From assembly GCA_963971305.1 (NCBI GenBank), contig OZ020303.1, forward strand, positions 20,953,184 to 21,017,183: 64,000 nucleotides of DNA, given 5' to 3'. Of this stretch, positions 37,660-49,820 are shown piece after piece; the first letter of the stretch is position 1; every line of letters starts with the position of its first letter. The notes under the pieces were generated by a model, which was given only the letters and a program-made list of their open reading frames with translations, was not told the DNA's origin and ran no database searches. The stretch is from Arcuatula senhousia (Eukaryota > Mollusca > Bivalvia > Mytilida > Mytilidae). The translations under genes and the position numbers were made by a program.

Positions 37660-38100
37660 CAAATGAAGCAAAGGTGTACCAAAGGGGTAATCAGTATCAT
37701 AAAACCGTAAAGACAAAGACAAAACCGGCATGCAAAAAAAACATCACAACAAAACAAACCACATAACAACATAAAACACACACACACATAACAACAAAAC
37801 CGCATTCAGCAACGCGAACTCAAGTCGAAAAGAGAGTGAACTAAGGTGCTCCGGAAGAGTAAGCAGTTCCTGCTTGCTATAGAACACCCGTCACGTTGCC
37901 ATTTATCGATTAAGTGTTGGTCAAATCCGGAAAGGATGACATTACAAAATCTATGTCAAACCAACATCTGTGTTCATCTGAGAGATAGAAATCCCGTATT
38001 TGTATACAAGCACATAATGCCGTCCGTAAAATTTCTTGAGTGATGACAACAACCTGGGAGCAACGTACCCCTGTGTTGACAATTTGCTTGTCATGTCTGT
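37660..38100 (-). mobile_element. Penelope-type 3' tail and C-terminal fragment
   Basis: Starts AAAGGTGTACCAAAGGGG, continues with GTGCTCCGGAAGAGTAAGCA and CCGTAAAATTTCTTGAGTGA, and ends in the block that encodes the KLLTQGYV-like region in better copies. Confidence 0.55.
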
Positions 38101-38269
38101 TTTATCTACAAATGAGGGGTCTTCCAGAAAACAACGATAACAGTCGTCAAGTCTTCGTGCTATTTATAAGAGGTCATCCAAAGATCCTCTACATGAATTG
38201 TTCTGAAATTTTAATATCCATCTGTAGCACGAACAATAATACATATGTTTAGTCCCTCCAACAAAATAT

Positions 38270-38660
38270 GATGTAAGCTCTATGACGAACGTGATGATTT
38301 CAACTTTCCAATCGTCAAATACCCTTTTTTGTGTAGCAACATTCCGTCCGCTCCTGCTTTTGGAGTCTTCGTATCACAATTGTTTTGTCTCCCTTTACCG
38401 GATTTGGCACACCGTATTAGAAATTAGCAACACGACGGGTGTGTTATAGCAGGCAGGAACCGCTTACTCTTCCGGAGCATCTGGGTTCACTCTTATTACG
38501 ACTAGAGTTCGCGTTGTTGATTTCCGTTTGGTTGATTTTGTTTTTGTTTTGTTTTTTTGTTTCTTCGTCCTGTTATTCTTCGTGTTTGCCGGTTTTGTCG
38601 TTGCTCTTTCCGACACCGAGACCAAAATGACCCATTGGTGCCTCTTTGTTTCTTTTAATT
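38270..38660 (+). mobile_element. Penelope-like C-terminal fragment, plus orientation
   Basis: CTATGACGAACGTGATGATT and CAACATTCCGTCCGCTCCTG reproduce the YDKRDDF and NIPSAP region. The sequence then jumps to the 3' tail ending GACCCATTGGTGCC by an internal deletion. With the preceding minus copy it forms a back-to-back pair. Confidence 0.55.
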
Positions 38661-39049
38661 GATTTTGAATAATTACATAACCACCAGAAGGTTCTGTAAA
38701 TCGCTCGATCCTTCTCTTGTAGTTAGTTAATGCACTAATCATTTTTTTTAATATACACTATAGATGGCATCAAAACAACTTCTGTTCAAAAGATATATAT
38801 TTGTATGATAGTATACATCAGCTTGTCTGCATATGAACCGATCGAACGGAAAATGAAAGAGATCAATCATAAAAAGCAAACACAAGCAATGGAAGAACAT
38901 GAGTATATTAAGCATTGATTCATTAATTTGATTTGTTTTATATTAAAAAGTCAGTCATTAAAAATAAAATGGCGGTCTAATTATACATGTACCTAAAAGA
39001 CTGTAGAAACCAACCACACTTTAATATTGCTCTTAAATATTTGTTAAAA

Positions 39050-40770
39050 AAAGTTTATGCTTTTTAAATCTTTGTATTGCAAAAACGTGGTGACACGCAG
39101 ACAAGGAAGTAAACGGTACAACTACGTGACTGTTTAATAGAATGGTTCCAACATGGGACATTCCTGGTCAAACACCATTTTGAAGAGAATAGTTCAGTAT
39201 TACACCAATTATTAAATCTTCAATATATTTTTATACATTCATTGACATTTTGATACAGAGAAAGTTTAGGATCTTTTTAAAGTTGATTTTGGGGAACCAT
39301 TATTTGACGAATAATATGTGTGTTGCCTGCCAAGTTAAACTGTAACTAACTAAATAAAGAGTACTTTTCAGTGATGCTCTTTGATGTTCAAATTACGCAA
39401 GATAAGACATTAGAATAGTCTGGATGTTTCGTAATTATGAATCTCATAACTAATTTACCAAAACGATCCTCGTATATAAGTAATAAAACATTAATACAAA
39501 TAGGTATAGTTATGGAAGCAATAGTACAATTCTCACACAAAATGGTGGTAATTGACCAGTGGGTCAGCATTTAAATTTCTAATTTCCTTGATCAGACTAC
39601 ATATCTTTTTTATATATTAATTCTTAACCCAACCACTTCCTAACAACTAAGCCTTAGTATAAAAACAAGACAACAAACGCCAAAATTCACAGAAAAAGAT
39701 TGAAGTTCACGTCAATTAATACAAATGACCAATCGGCAATCCCCGTGTCCCTCTGAAGGGAAGAAATCGGCCGAGTTGTGACGAGTGTATAAATGACCTT
39801 AGATTTCCAAAGCTGGTTAAGTTAATGTCACCATCCATTGATTATCAAATAATCAATGTTTATATCATAAACAATTCATAAGTAAAGCATCACAAGTTGA
39901 GCACCCCCTTTTGTTATTAAGTCATACTTTTAAAGTATTATTTAAATGTTAGACTTTGTAAACTTGTATTTCAAACTAAAATATGCATTGTTAAGTGCAA
40001 TTTAGCACAATTGTAACCAACAAAAGACTTTTCTTATTAACATCATAACATGACATGGCAAAACAATAGCTTTTCATACATAAACATGGCCTTCGAAAAG
40101 AATTGTCACCTGAAGCTCCAAACTGTTAGTAAATTGTCAAATCACATTTGAAAATATAAATCATAATCATGATAATGCAAGGATTGATAATTAATCGGCA
40201 AAAAGTCTGTTTTGGGTATGTCCACCTTTAACACTTCGTTTTACGTCTAACTTCTTGAAGGGTTGTCTGTTGCTATTCAAGGCAAAACTTTGCTTTTAAT
40301 CGAACGCTCTCACACTTTTAAATCATATAATGTAATGAAGAATTAAAACTGACCAAAATCATTAAAATTAAAATTTATTTCAAATAATTGAAAAGCAGAA
40401 ATAGTCTAGGGGTGCTTAACTTTTGTCCAGGTGTATATTTTCAAAGAAATGATGCAATAGTTAGTTGCATATTTCCCTAGTGAATATAAAAAGTTTTGTT
40501 GTGTTTTTGTTTGTCAATTGAACATGCTGTGGTCTCAGCGAATTTGTTTGGATGCCCAAAGTTGGCACATCGTGAAATAAATAGTGTTAGAAATGAATAC
40601 ATAAAAGAACCAATCCACACACAAAAACACAGAAATAAATTCAGAGTACGTTTCATAAAGGAAACTTATTGTTAATAAAAATTTGGTAAACTTTTGAATT
40701 GTTCTAATTTTTTTTATTCTCAGAAAGACGGAGTTTTAAAAGAATCCTTTGGCGCCATAAAACCTGGTTT
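39050..40770 (+). repeat. Segmental repeat copy 2
   Basis: Begins with the ACAAGGAAGTAAACGGTACA block. Later landmarks: GGGGTGCTTAACTTTTGTCC (40408), GATGCAATAGTTAGTTGCAT, AACATGCTGTGGTCTCAGCG (40522) and GTGTTAGAAATGAATACAT. The stretch 40408-40545 is repeated at 44450-44561 plus 46823-46870, where an element has inserted. Confidence 0.55.
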
Positions 40771-41810
40771 AACCCACCATTTCGTTTGAAATGCCTGTAC
40801 CAAGTCAGGACCATTGCGATCCACCAATTCTCCGGTATGACTGATTCGTTTTTGTCATTTTCTCTGGACTATGAGATTGATCATTCAAGTTCGGTAGTTT
40901 TGTTATTACCTTTATTTAAAAGGTTCACTGATACATTTATTTTGTTCTCGAGACAAATTGGTATGAAATAAAATTTAAAACCATAACAGGTGTTTGCACC
41001 AAGTCGTGCTACGTCTACACCAAATCGACCATTTGGAAAAACTTTCTGACCTGGAAAGAGGAGGCAGGATACTCATCATACATAAGCTGTATACCAAATT
41101 TGAAATAACTCCCATTAGTAGATGCTGAGAAATCTGTAACGTAAATTGTCCCTTTTTATCCTTGAAAATAGTCTTGGCTAATACACGAACGACAAAACTG
41201 GAAATAGGAACCACGATACAGCTCGTCATGCTCAATAGCCTAAGTCGGCTCGGTAAACAGGGAGTACATAACCGACTGATCTAGAGAGTAGAGGCACTGT
41301 ACAAGTCGCCGATCTAAAGCTGTGTACCATTTATTATCGATCCCTTTAGTAGAAGCCAAGAAATTTGTAACGAAAGACGGACAAAGTGATTGCAATACAG
41401 CCAAATCTCTTTGGGTATAATTTAAACAAAACTTAGGCTACAACTAATCATTGTCAGCAGATTAATTTCAAGTTAAGCACAATTTAGAAACTTCAACAAA
41501 GAAATTTGAAACTGTGTTTAACGCGTTTTGTCTAAAAGAATATTAACAGAATTAACAAAGACCCTCTAGAAAGTAAATTCTTCCGTTAATGACTCTTTAC
41601 AGTGTGAGATGACCAGACTGAGATGCGAGCACGTGCAGCGATCTCACACTGGTCAATTATCCAATAATAACCGCCGTTACTGATATTGAAGATGATGTCG
41701 ACCAATGAAATGCACTGTTATTTTATACTTTCGGTTTTTAGAATGAAGTCCTCTAAGGTTTCAGAATATAAAATTAAATTTCTTACGGAAGAAATAGGTA
41801 CTTACACGCG

Positions 41811-41949
41811 TTCTTAGAAAACCGGCAATGATCTTTCACTCGTGATAGAATTTTTTGGGTCTTTTGACTCGTTCCGCTGCGCTCCACTCGCAAAAAGACT
41901 GAAAAATTCTATCACTCGTGAAAGATCAGCCGGTCTTTTCCAAGAACTT
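41811..41949. mobile_element. Palindromic MITE of about 139 bp
   Basis: Imperfect inverted ends of about 48 bp: GTTCTTAGAAAACCGGC with ATCTTTCACTCGTGATAG, and the complementary CTATCACTCGTGAAAGAT with GCCGGTCTTTTCCAAGAAC. The centre, GTTCCGCTGCGCTCCACTCG, is unusually GC-rich for this region. Confidence 0.6.
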
Positions 41950-44449
41950 ATATAAGAACCTATAAGAGTTTCGACTAGAAAAACCCATCAGAAACACATT
42001 TCCCAATTCAAGGAAATGATTTAAGAGTATATGTATAATGCTTTAAAATGCAAGTAATTAATGGATCTATGTTTAATAGGCAAGGTTTTTTTTACTGCAC
42101 ACACAATTAAAGTAGAAAATAAAAGCAAAAAAGGGTAAAAATACAAAATTAATTGAAAATATGTTAATTAATTATGAAATCATAAATCATTAATGATATT
42201 AATCATATTAAATATCAATAACATGATAAATAAGCGTTGCAGTTTGGTTTATTTGATCAACCACTAAAAAATTGTCGTCATAACTTGATATGCATTCATC
42301 TATATAAGATGATAGATATGGTATGAATAATCATACAAAAGAACCTTAACATAGATGCACAAAATACCAGTAGAGTACTGGTCTCCAATCAATCGCCATG
42401 TCCATACACAGGAAAAGGTCGATACCCCCCTTTTGAAAAAAAAATCAGAATTTCTAGGGATGTTTTGTCAAATTGTTGCTGAACTTCGTCGTCGTACCCT
42501 TAAAAATCTTTACCCTTTGTAAACCGTACTCTACTTATAAAAATGAGTATAGGCCTCTTTATAAGTTTTGTATAAAGTATCCTTGTTTGAAAGCTACAAA
42601 TGTCTCTTATTTTGTCTCTTTAAATATTTCCTAGGTACAATTGTGATACATTAACATTACAGTTTGCCGACAGCAACTCGTGGTTAAGGGGACCCAATTG
42701 AAGGAAAACAGTGAATGCTTTTACAACCATGTAACACCCAATAGGTAATTTAGCTAGTAAGGTAGATGAAGCATGAGTGTGTATTGGGATGATCAGTAAA
42801 CATAGCTATCAAATGAAACGACAGCAAAAGAGATTAGGGTGTGGCCTTATCTGCAAGTTATTACATTATAGTCTATTTAAAGTTAATTAAGAATTAACTG
42901 TAATAATTTTTTGGTTTATTGAACCATAAACTAAATATTTCTTGGTGCATATTGAATAATCCGCGAAGCTGATTATGTAAAATGTGACCATCAAAATTTA
43001 GTTTATGGCTTCTATAAACCCTAAAAATATTACAGTTAATACTTCTAAAAAAAATTTGGATATATTCGGTGTGAACATTTAGTAAAATAATATTTTTTTC
43101 CATAAAAATATTAAAAATTCGGTTAATTAAATCGGCGTATTAATATTTACAACTTGTCAATCCCGGGTGTCAAGCGCAGTTACACGTGGCGTCCGTGCAA
43201 CTGCAAAGTGTTGTTGTATTCCGGTTTAAACTGGATTCGATAGTACTTTATTTGCGATTTTAGGCGTAGTTTTAATGATAGTTAATCCAATCAAATTCTT
43301 TCGACTCTTTTAAAGTTTACAAGAAAATAAACCCAATTTTCTTTCAATGCAAATTCAACTAATAGTTTTCTAAAATTTATTTATTTAACTTTAAAAGTAA
43401 ATTAATGCATGGGGGCACATTTCATCTTCCATGATTTACAACTATAAATTCATTGTACATGCATGTATCACAGGAAGAAAAAGTGACCAAATATTTTACT
43501 GCAACTTTAGTAGATAGAGTGGCCAGTTTAAGGTTGCGTACATACTACACACAACTAAATAAGACAAACTTAGTTGTTAAGAATGTATTTTGGTCAGGTT
43601 TTGGTCTCGTTGAAATCTCGTTTAGAAATAACTTAAAAATAATTCAAAATTTATGGACAATGGCAATGAATTTTAAAAATATATGTTCACCATAAAATTG
43701 TGTCAAAAATTATGAAATTTGAACAAGTAGTTTTTGGGTAATCACTAATAAATAATTTAGGCCCTAAATTGCTGATGAATTCAGGTTATAGATTTTCTGA
43801 AAATATGGGTTGGGGTGGAAAAGGTCATATCATGAAAAAAATATTCATTAGTCATTCACTTTTGCTTCCTAAAATATTTGTTTAGATATTTTCGCTGTAA
43901 GAAACCACAAAACAAATGTTTTAACCATCAGCTGCAAGAAAAATGAGAAAATCTGTATTTTGGGGGAAATTTGGGATGGCAAAAAAGGCAAAAAAATGCC
44001 CCTAAAATACATGAAAATGGGATAAAACTTTCTTATATCCACACATATAATTTTGTTACGTTTGAAATATTCATTTTTAACAGATACAACTTATCAGAAA
44101 GTATAAGAAAAAGTTTAATACTCTTAGTTGAATTTTTCGTCATGAAAATGGTCAAAATTTGGGCAAAAATCGCTAAAAATGAACAAAATCGTCAAAATTG
44201 GCCACCTTTAAACGTCTGTAGCAAAGGAAAAAGCACAGCGACTTATGATTTTTTTCTTCATTTATTGTCTTTGTAGGGTCAGAACATTGCAAAAATCAAG
44301 GTTAGAAAAAAGATAAAAACTTTAAAATTTTTAATTTGTAAAACATTAATAACAGTGCACATTTTAGTTTGCAATAAAAATGTACAATGACTTTTTGTTA
44401 AATAATGGTTTAAAAGTGTTTTGAAAATGTATGATTTTAAAAAATCTTG
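41950..44449. other. Intergenic, nothing recognised
   Basis: AT-rich. Open frames at 42894-43103, 43453-43695 and 43971-44276 have no family motifs and low-complexity composition, so I do not call genes. Confidence 0.45.
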
Positions 44450-44561
44450 GGGTGCTTAACTTTTTTCCAGGTGTAGAAATATTTTTAACATGATTGTTTT
44501 CAAAGAAATGATGCAATATCCAGTTGCATATTTCCCTAGCGAAACTATGTATAATAAAAAG

Positions 44562-46749
44562 CTACGCCGAGCGCAGCATGATACGACCGCAACAAGTTGA
44601 ACCCTGTACGTTGGAGCCCCAGTATGGATAGTCCATTGCTTTGGTCACATGAAGCCCATGGTGGACTTACAAAGCTTTTTGACACATGCATCCTGTGGTG
44701 GACTTAAAAATGCATTTTTGACACATTTATATTTACATCTACATCTAATACAAAAAGCCTTATTTATATACATGTATTAATTTACAATTTTGGCCCTTTG
44801 ACCCCTAATTTCTCAAAAACGGTAAAAATATTGCAAATCCGATTAAAGAATAAGGCAGAAATATTCACAAGGAATCCAATGAAAAAAAGATTTTGAAAAT
44901 CGGACCACAAATAAAAAGGTGATTTTATGGGCGTGGCCTGTCTTTAGCCCCCCTGTAGCAATATAATGGTGAAATACATATCAAAATCATTGACACATTA
45001 GGTAGATAGAATTTAATGATGAATTCAATAAAAAAAGAATTTTCAAAATCGAATGAATGATAAACATTCTACAACTGGTTTGTCAATACACCCGTTTTAG
45101 CCCTTTTTTGCCCTTTTTTCTAAAACAGAAGGGACCATAAACCCCAAATACAAAACCAACATTCCTTTAGTGGATATGATCATCATATTAAAACTTCATA
45201 ACAATTGGCAGGCCCACTACAACTTAATTTTTGGTTTAAATGACAAACTTTTAAAAACGGCGTTTTTGGCCCCTTTGACCCCTAAAATCTCAACAAGTGT
45301 GGCCACTAAAAGTATGTCTCGCCTGCCGGCACCATCGCTAAAATCAACTACCTAAGCTTTCATTTCTTGATATAAACACAAAAAGTGTCAGTATACCTAA
45401 TAACAGATGCCTAGCTATTATAACTTTCCAGCAATTCATCTTCCATAAAAGTCTTACAAAAAAGTTTTTCAGCCTGAAAAAGACCTAAGTTCACAGAGTC
45501 ACTGGAGCGTGAAAATGGGGTCAGGGTCACACAGCATGGTGACAGTTGCGTAGACCATAACCTGAACTGTCTGTATACTAAATATCAGATGCCTAGCTAT
45601 TTTACTTTTCAAGCAATTCATCATCCACAAAAGTCTTACAAAAAAGTTTTTCGGCCTGAAAAAGACCTAAGTTCAAAGAGTCACTGGAGCGTGAAAATGG
45701 GGTCAGGGTCACACGTCATAGTGACAGTTGCGTAGATCATAACCTGAACTGTCTGTAAACCAAATATCAGATGCCTAGCTATTATACTTTTGAAGAAATT
45801 CATCGTCCACAAAAGTCTTACAAAAAAGTTTACGGCCTGAAAAAAGACCTAAGTTCACAGAGTCACTGGAGCGTGAAAATGGGGTCAGGGTCAAATGGCA
45901 TGGTAACAGTTGCGTAGACCATAACCTGAACTGTCTGTATACCAAATATCAGATGCCTAGCTATTATACTTTTCAAGCAATTCATCGTCCACAAAAGTCT
46001 TACAAAAAAGTTTACGGCCTGAAAAAAGACCTAAGTTCACAGAGTCACTGGAGCGTGAAAATGGGGTCAGGGTCAAACGGCATGGTGACAGTTGCGTAGA
46101 CCATAACCTGGACTGTCTGTATACCAAATATCAGATGCCTAGCTATTATACTTTTCAAGCAATTCATCGTCCACAAAAGTCTTACAAAAAAGTTTACGCC
46201 GCCGCCGTCGCCGTCGCCGCCGCCGTCGCCGCCGCCGTCGCCGGAAAGTAATACCTATGTCTCGCCTTCCGCGACTATTCGTCGCAGGCGAGACAAAAAC
46301 GGTAAGAGATATTGCAAATCTGATTGAAAATTGCAGGCAGGGATTTTCACAAGGATTCCAATGAAAAAAAGATTTTGAAAATCGGACCACAAATAAAAAA
46401 GTCAATTTTTTGGGGTGTGGCCCCTTTTTGACCCCCAGTAGCAATGTAACAGTACAAGATACACCAAAGCCGTTGATACATTTTGTTGACAGAATTTATT
46501 GAGGAATACAATAAGAAAAGAATGATCAAAATTGGATGAAAATTAAACATTCTACAGACGTTTTGTCAATATACACATTTTTGCCCCTTTTGGCCCTTTT
46601 TTCTTAAACGGTAGGGGGCCAGAAACCCCAAATGCAATATCAACCTTCCTTTAGTGGTTATAAACATTATATCAAAATTTTATAACAATTGGTTATCTAC
46701 AACTAAAGTTATGGCACGGAAACCAAAGTGTCTACAGACGACAACGACA

Positions 46750-46780
<31 letters not shown>

Positions 46781-46822
46781 CATCGCCATAACATAATACG
46801 ATCGCAAAAATTTTGCGGTCGT
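44562..46822 (+). mobile_element. Outer element with ATACGACCGC/GCGGTCGTAT ends and 8-bp TSD
   Basis: Flanked by ATAAAAAG at 44554-44561 and 46823-46830. The paralogous site at 40486-40493 has a single ATAAAAAG with no insertion. Subterminal inverted repeats are ATACGACCGCAA (44581) and TTTTGCGGTCGTAT. The interior has two core copies of several hundred bp (GATTTTGAAAATCGGACCAC at 44890 and 46370) and a CGACAA/CGACGA triplet tract at 46737-46785. A second element is nested at about 45300-46300. No protein is encoded. Confidence 0.7.
45300..46300 (+). mobile_element. Nested iterated-core element with GTCTCGCC/GGCGAGAC ends
   Basis: Left end TATGTCTCGCCTGCCGG at 45313, right end GTCGCAGGCGAGACAAAAA to about 46299. 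In between are four to five tandem cores of about 182 bp (CAGATGCCTAGCTATTATAC repeats from 45404 on), a GCCGCC/GTCGCC triplet tract at 46197-46244, then a 3' hairpin GTCTCGCCT...AGGCGAGAC. It interrupts the outer element, whose sequence resumes at AAAAACGGTAAGAG. Confidence 0.7.
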
Positions 46823-47259
46823 ATAAAAAGTTCGTGTTTTTTCCATTGAACGTGCTGTGGTCTCAGCAAAGGAGTAGGTTCACGAACTGCTTATTTTGGC
46901 CCGAAATCTTGTAATTTTTTTTTCAAATTCATTTTCAGATAAGCCTTTTGTGCCAAATAACTCTAGAATAATTGCTTTTCACAAAACAAAATGGGTTTTT
47001 TTTACCTTTTCTGTAATTATGACGTTAATATTATGTCAAATTGTTACCTTAAAATTGAAAAAAAAGCTAATTTCAACAGAATTTCGTCATTTTTCCTTCA
47101 GTTAATGGTAGAAATGATAGTGGCACCACCCCTTGCCCAAAGATTTTTTGCTTAAATTTGATATAAAATTAAAAACGAAAGAATATGGAATATGTGTCAA
47201 AAAGACACGATCCACATATTGAAATGATTTTAATAAATGTACAAAGGCAAAATTTCACT

Positions 47260-47301
47260 GCGTGTGAAGCGCTTTTCTGGATTAACCTTCATCAGACACG
47301 C
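47260..47301 (-). ncRNA. Hammerhead ribozyme candidate 1
   Basis: Reading the minus strand: stem I GCGTGT pairs with ACACGC (6 bp); core CTGATGA; stem II GG/CC closing the loop TTAAT with an A-A apposition next to the core; GAAA; then palindromic stem III AAGCGCTT and the cleavage base C before ACACGC. Core positions C3-A9, G12-A14 and the A15.1-U16.1 pair are all satisfied. The palindromic, loop-less stem III is typical of hammerheads in Penelope-like elements and retrozymes, which can act as dimers. The weak stem II is the main doubt. Confidence 0.7.
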
Positions 47302-47654
47302 TAGGAGTAGAAAACTTGGAAAACCGGTAGAATATTAGATTTGATAAAAAAAAAATGCCTAAACATATTACAACAATGACCAAAAAGATAAATTTATCAA
47401 TTTTTAAAGAAACAGCCAAACGTTGTCAAATTTTGGAAATATGTAAACTGTGTCTTTCCAACACATATTCCAATACTCGAAAATATATAAGAGCATACAA
47501 CTGAAGCACGGGGAAGCTTTCTACGACCTCCACACGGCACTAAAGCCAAACTCTGAAATAATATTAAAAACGAAAGAATATGGAATATGTGTCAAAAAGA
47601 CACGATCCACATATTGAAATGATTTTAATAAATGTACAAAGGCAAAATTTCACT

Positions 47655-47696
47655 GCGTGTGAAGCGCTTTTCTGGATTAACCTTCATCAGACACGC
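47655..47696 (-). ncRNA. Hammerhead ribozyme candidate 2
   Basis: Same 42-nt sequence as candidate 1, one repeat unit (395 bp) away, so cleavage at both would release a monomer of about 395 nt. Confidence 0.7.
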
Positions 47697-48046
47697 TAGG
47701 AGTAGAAAACTTGGAAAACCGGTAGAATATTAGATTTGATAAAAAAATGCCTAAACATATTACAACAATGACCAAAAAGATAAATTTATCATTTTTTAAA
47801 GAAACAGCCAAACGTTGTCAAATTTTGGAAATATGTAAACTGTGTCTTTCCAACACATATTCCAATACTCGAAAATATATAAGAGCATACAACTGAAGCA
47901 CGGGGAAGCTTTCTACGACCTCCACACGGCACTAAAGCCAAACTCTGAAATAATATTAAAAACGAAAGAATATGGAATATGTGTCAAAAAGACACGATCC
48001 ACATATTGAAATGATTTTAATAAATGTACAAAGGCAAAATTTCACT

Positions 48047-48088
48047 GCGTGTGAAGCGCTTTTCTGGATTAACCTTCATCAGACACGC
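48047..48088 (-). ncRNA. Hammerhead ribozyme candidate 3
   Basis: Same 42-nt sequence, 392 bp from candidate 2. On the minus strand this is the first of the three to be transcribed. Confidence 0.7.
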
Positions 48089-49226
48089 TAGGAGTAGAAA
48101 ACTTGGAAAACCGGTAGAATATTAGATTTGATAAAAAAAATGCCTAAACATATTACAACAATGACCAAAAAGATAAATTTATCAATTTTTAAAGAAACAG
48201 CCAAACGTTGTCAAATTTTGGAAATATGTAAACTGTGTCTTTCCAACACATATTCCAATACTCGAAAATATATAAGAGCATACAACTGAATACATTATTT
48301 TCTTCATGTTTCAACAAAAATATCGATAGGATAGGGGTGGCGCCACATGGAAATTCACACAAGTGTGACTGAAAAACTAGGTATTTTGGTCGAAAAATGA
48401 AAAATTACTAATTTAGACTATTTAAGAAGCACTAAATTTCTCTTAAATTGACCAATACATAAAAAAAAATCTTTTTTCTCGTTTAACACGTACAGCATTT
48501 CAGCTATGCATGGAAAATAATTGAGTAAAACAAACCAATTTCAATATTTTTGTATTTTCAGGGCCAAATAAGGGGGTTGTGGCTCTAGTCCTTTGTTTGG
48601 TGGCCTACATGTAGTTGGCATTTTAATTGTTAATATTTTCTTTAAATGAATACGAAAATTGCAGAAAGCAACTCGTATATCTATATTCAAAAATCCAATT
48701 CGAGGATATCTTGAATTAGTTGGTTTTAAATGTTAGTATTAGCACGAACAATATAGACTTAACAACAAAATGTGTTTATTTTAATTCGAATAATTACTTA
48801 ACCACCCGGAGTTTTGATTTGTTTTTTGGACTTGTAAATCTGAATAACAGTATGAATATGATAAGCATTGGTAGATTGATTATTGGTAGGTTGATTTCAT
48901 AAAATGAACGATATATTAAAAATATTCTAATTATTCAGAAAGAAAAGAGGATTGACAGTTTGATTATTTTTCTAAAGTATTTAAAAAACTTTCATGGTTT
49001 ATAAATCTTTTATTCCAATTTATTATGGAAACAGACAAGGAAGTATACGGTACAACTATGTGATTGGTCAATAGATGCCAGCATGGGACTTTCCTGGTTC
49101 TATGAATTATACTTAATTATTAAATAACAGTTTTAATGGCACAATTAAACATTATAATAACTTTGACGTTTTAATACATTTTATTGAAGAGAAGGCTTTT
49201 AAAGGGGTGTTGAGGACCATTTTTGA

Positions 49227-49434
49227 GGGTGTCACAGCCCTTTTGGTACGCGGTATTCCGTGCTTTTTAAAGGGTATTCGGTACGCCAAGGTGTGGTACG
49301 CGGTACGCGATGTTCTGAATTTTTAGGCTTTTGTACGCGTTCGCCGTGATCTTTAGAGTATCCAGTCTTTTTAACGGTATTCTGTCCTTTTTTAAACGGT
49401 ATTCGGTATTCCGGGGCCGGGGGCTGTGACACCC
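49227..49434. mobile_element. 208-bp MITE with 14-bp perfect TIR and 9-bp TSD
   Basis: TIR GGGTGTCACAGCCC at 49227-49240 and its exact complement at 49421-49434. Target duplication CATTTTTGA at 49218-49226 and 49435-49443. The interior repeats GGTACGCGGTATTCCG-like units. A 9-bp duplication is typical of Mutator-like elements; the family call is inference. Confidence 0.8.
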
Positions 49435-49575
49435 CATTTTTGATGATTTATATTTGTTTGGCCTTCATGTTAACTTATTAGCTAATTAACTAATGCAAAA
49501 AGCATAAGACACAGGAAAAAGTATCAATACCCAACCACTTGCTTATAAAGCATTACTTTGATTAAAACGAAAGAC

Positions 49576-49657
49576 CATCCTCACAATGTCAGGGCTCCTG
49601 TGTCCATATCTGACCACGGACAGATATGGACACAGGAGCCCTGACATTGTGAGGATG
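49576..49657. mobile_element. Perfect 37-bp-arm palindrome with 9-bp TSD
   Basis: Left arm 49576-49612 begins CATCCTCACAATGTCAGG; the right arm 49621-49657 is its exact complement; the 8-nt spacer is ACCACGGA. Direct repeats ACGAAAGAC (49567-49575, 49658-49666) flank it, so it arrived as an insertion. A transcript in either direction would fold into a perfect hairpin. Confidence 0.85.
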
Positions 49658-49820
49658 ACGAAAGACTAACACCAGAAAATATCATTCAAAAAGAAGTAAT
49701 GATACAAAGAAGATTGAAATTCTTATCATTTAATATAAACAAACGTTTTCCAGACTGAATGAGTTTTGTGTCCTTCAATTTGACATGCTGTGAAACGATA
49801 GTTTTAGTAATGAATAGAAT

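Larger units (their letters stand above)
47123..48345. repeat. Three tandem units of about 395 bp with hammerhead motif on the minus strand
   Basis: Units start AAAACGAAAGAATATGG at 47172, 47567 and 47959; the third is cut short at 48290, and the first is preceded by no extra unit. Identity is near complete apart from A-run length, so the array is young. Flanks GTGGCACCACCCCT (47122) and AGGGGTGGCGCCAC (48331) are imperfect inverted repeats. The minus strand of each unit has a hammerhead ribozyme core, annotated separately. Confidence 0.85.

Noticed and set aside
46139..46444. Open frame with a long arginine run
   Set aside because: The run is the GCC/GTC triplet tract of the iterated-core element read on the minus strand.
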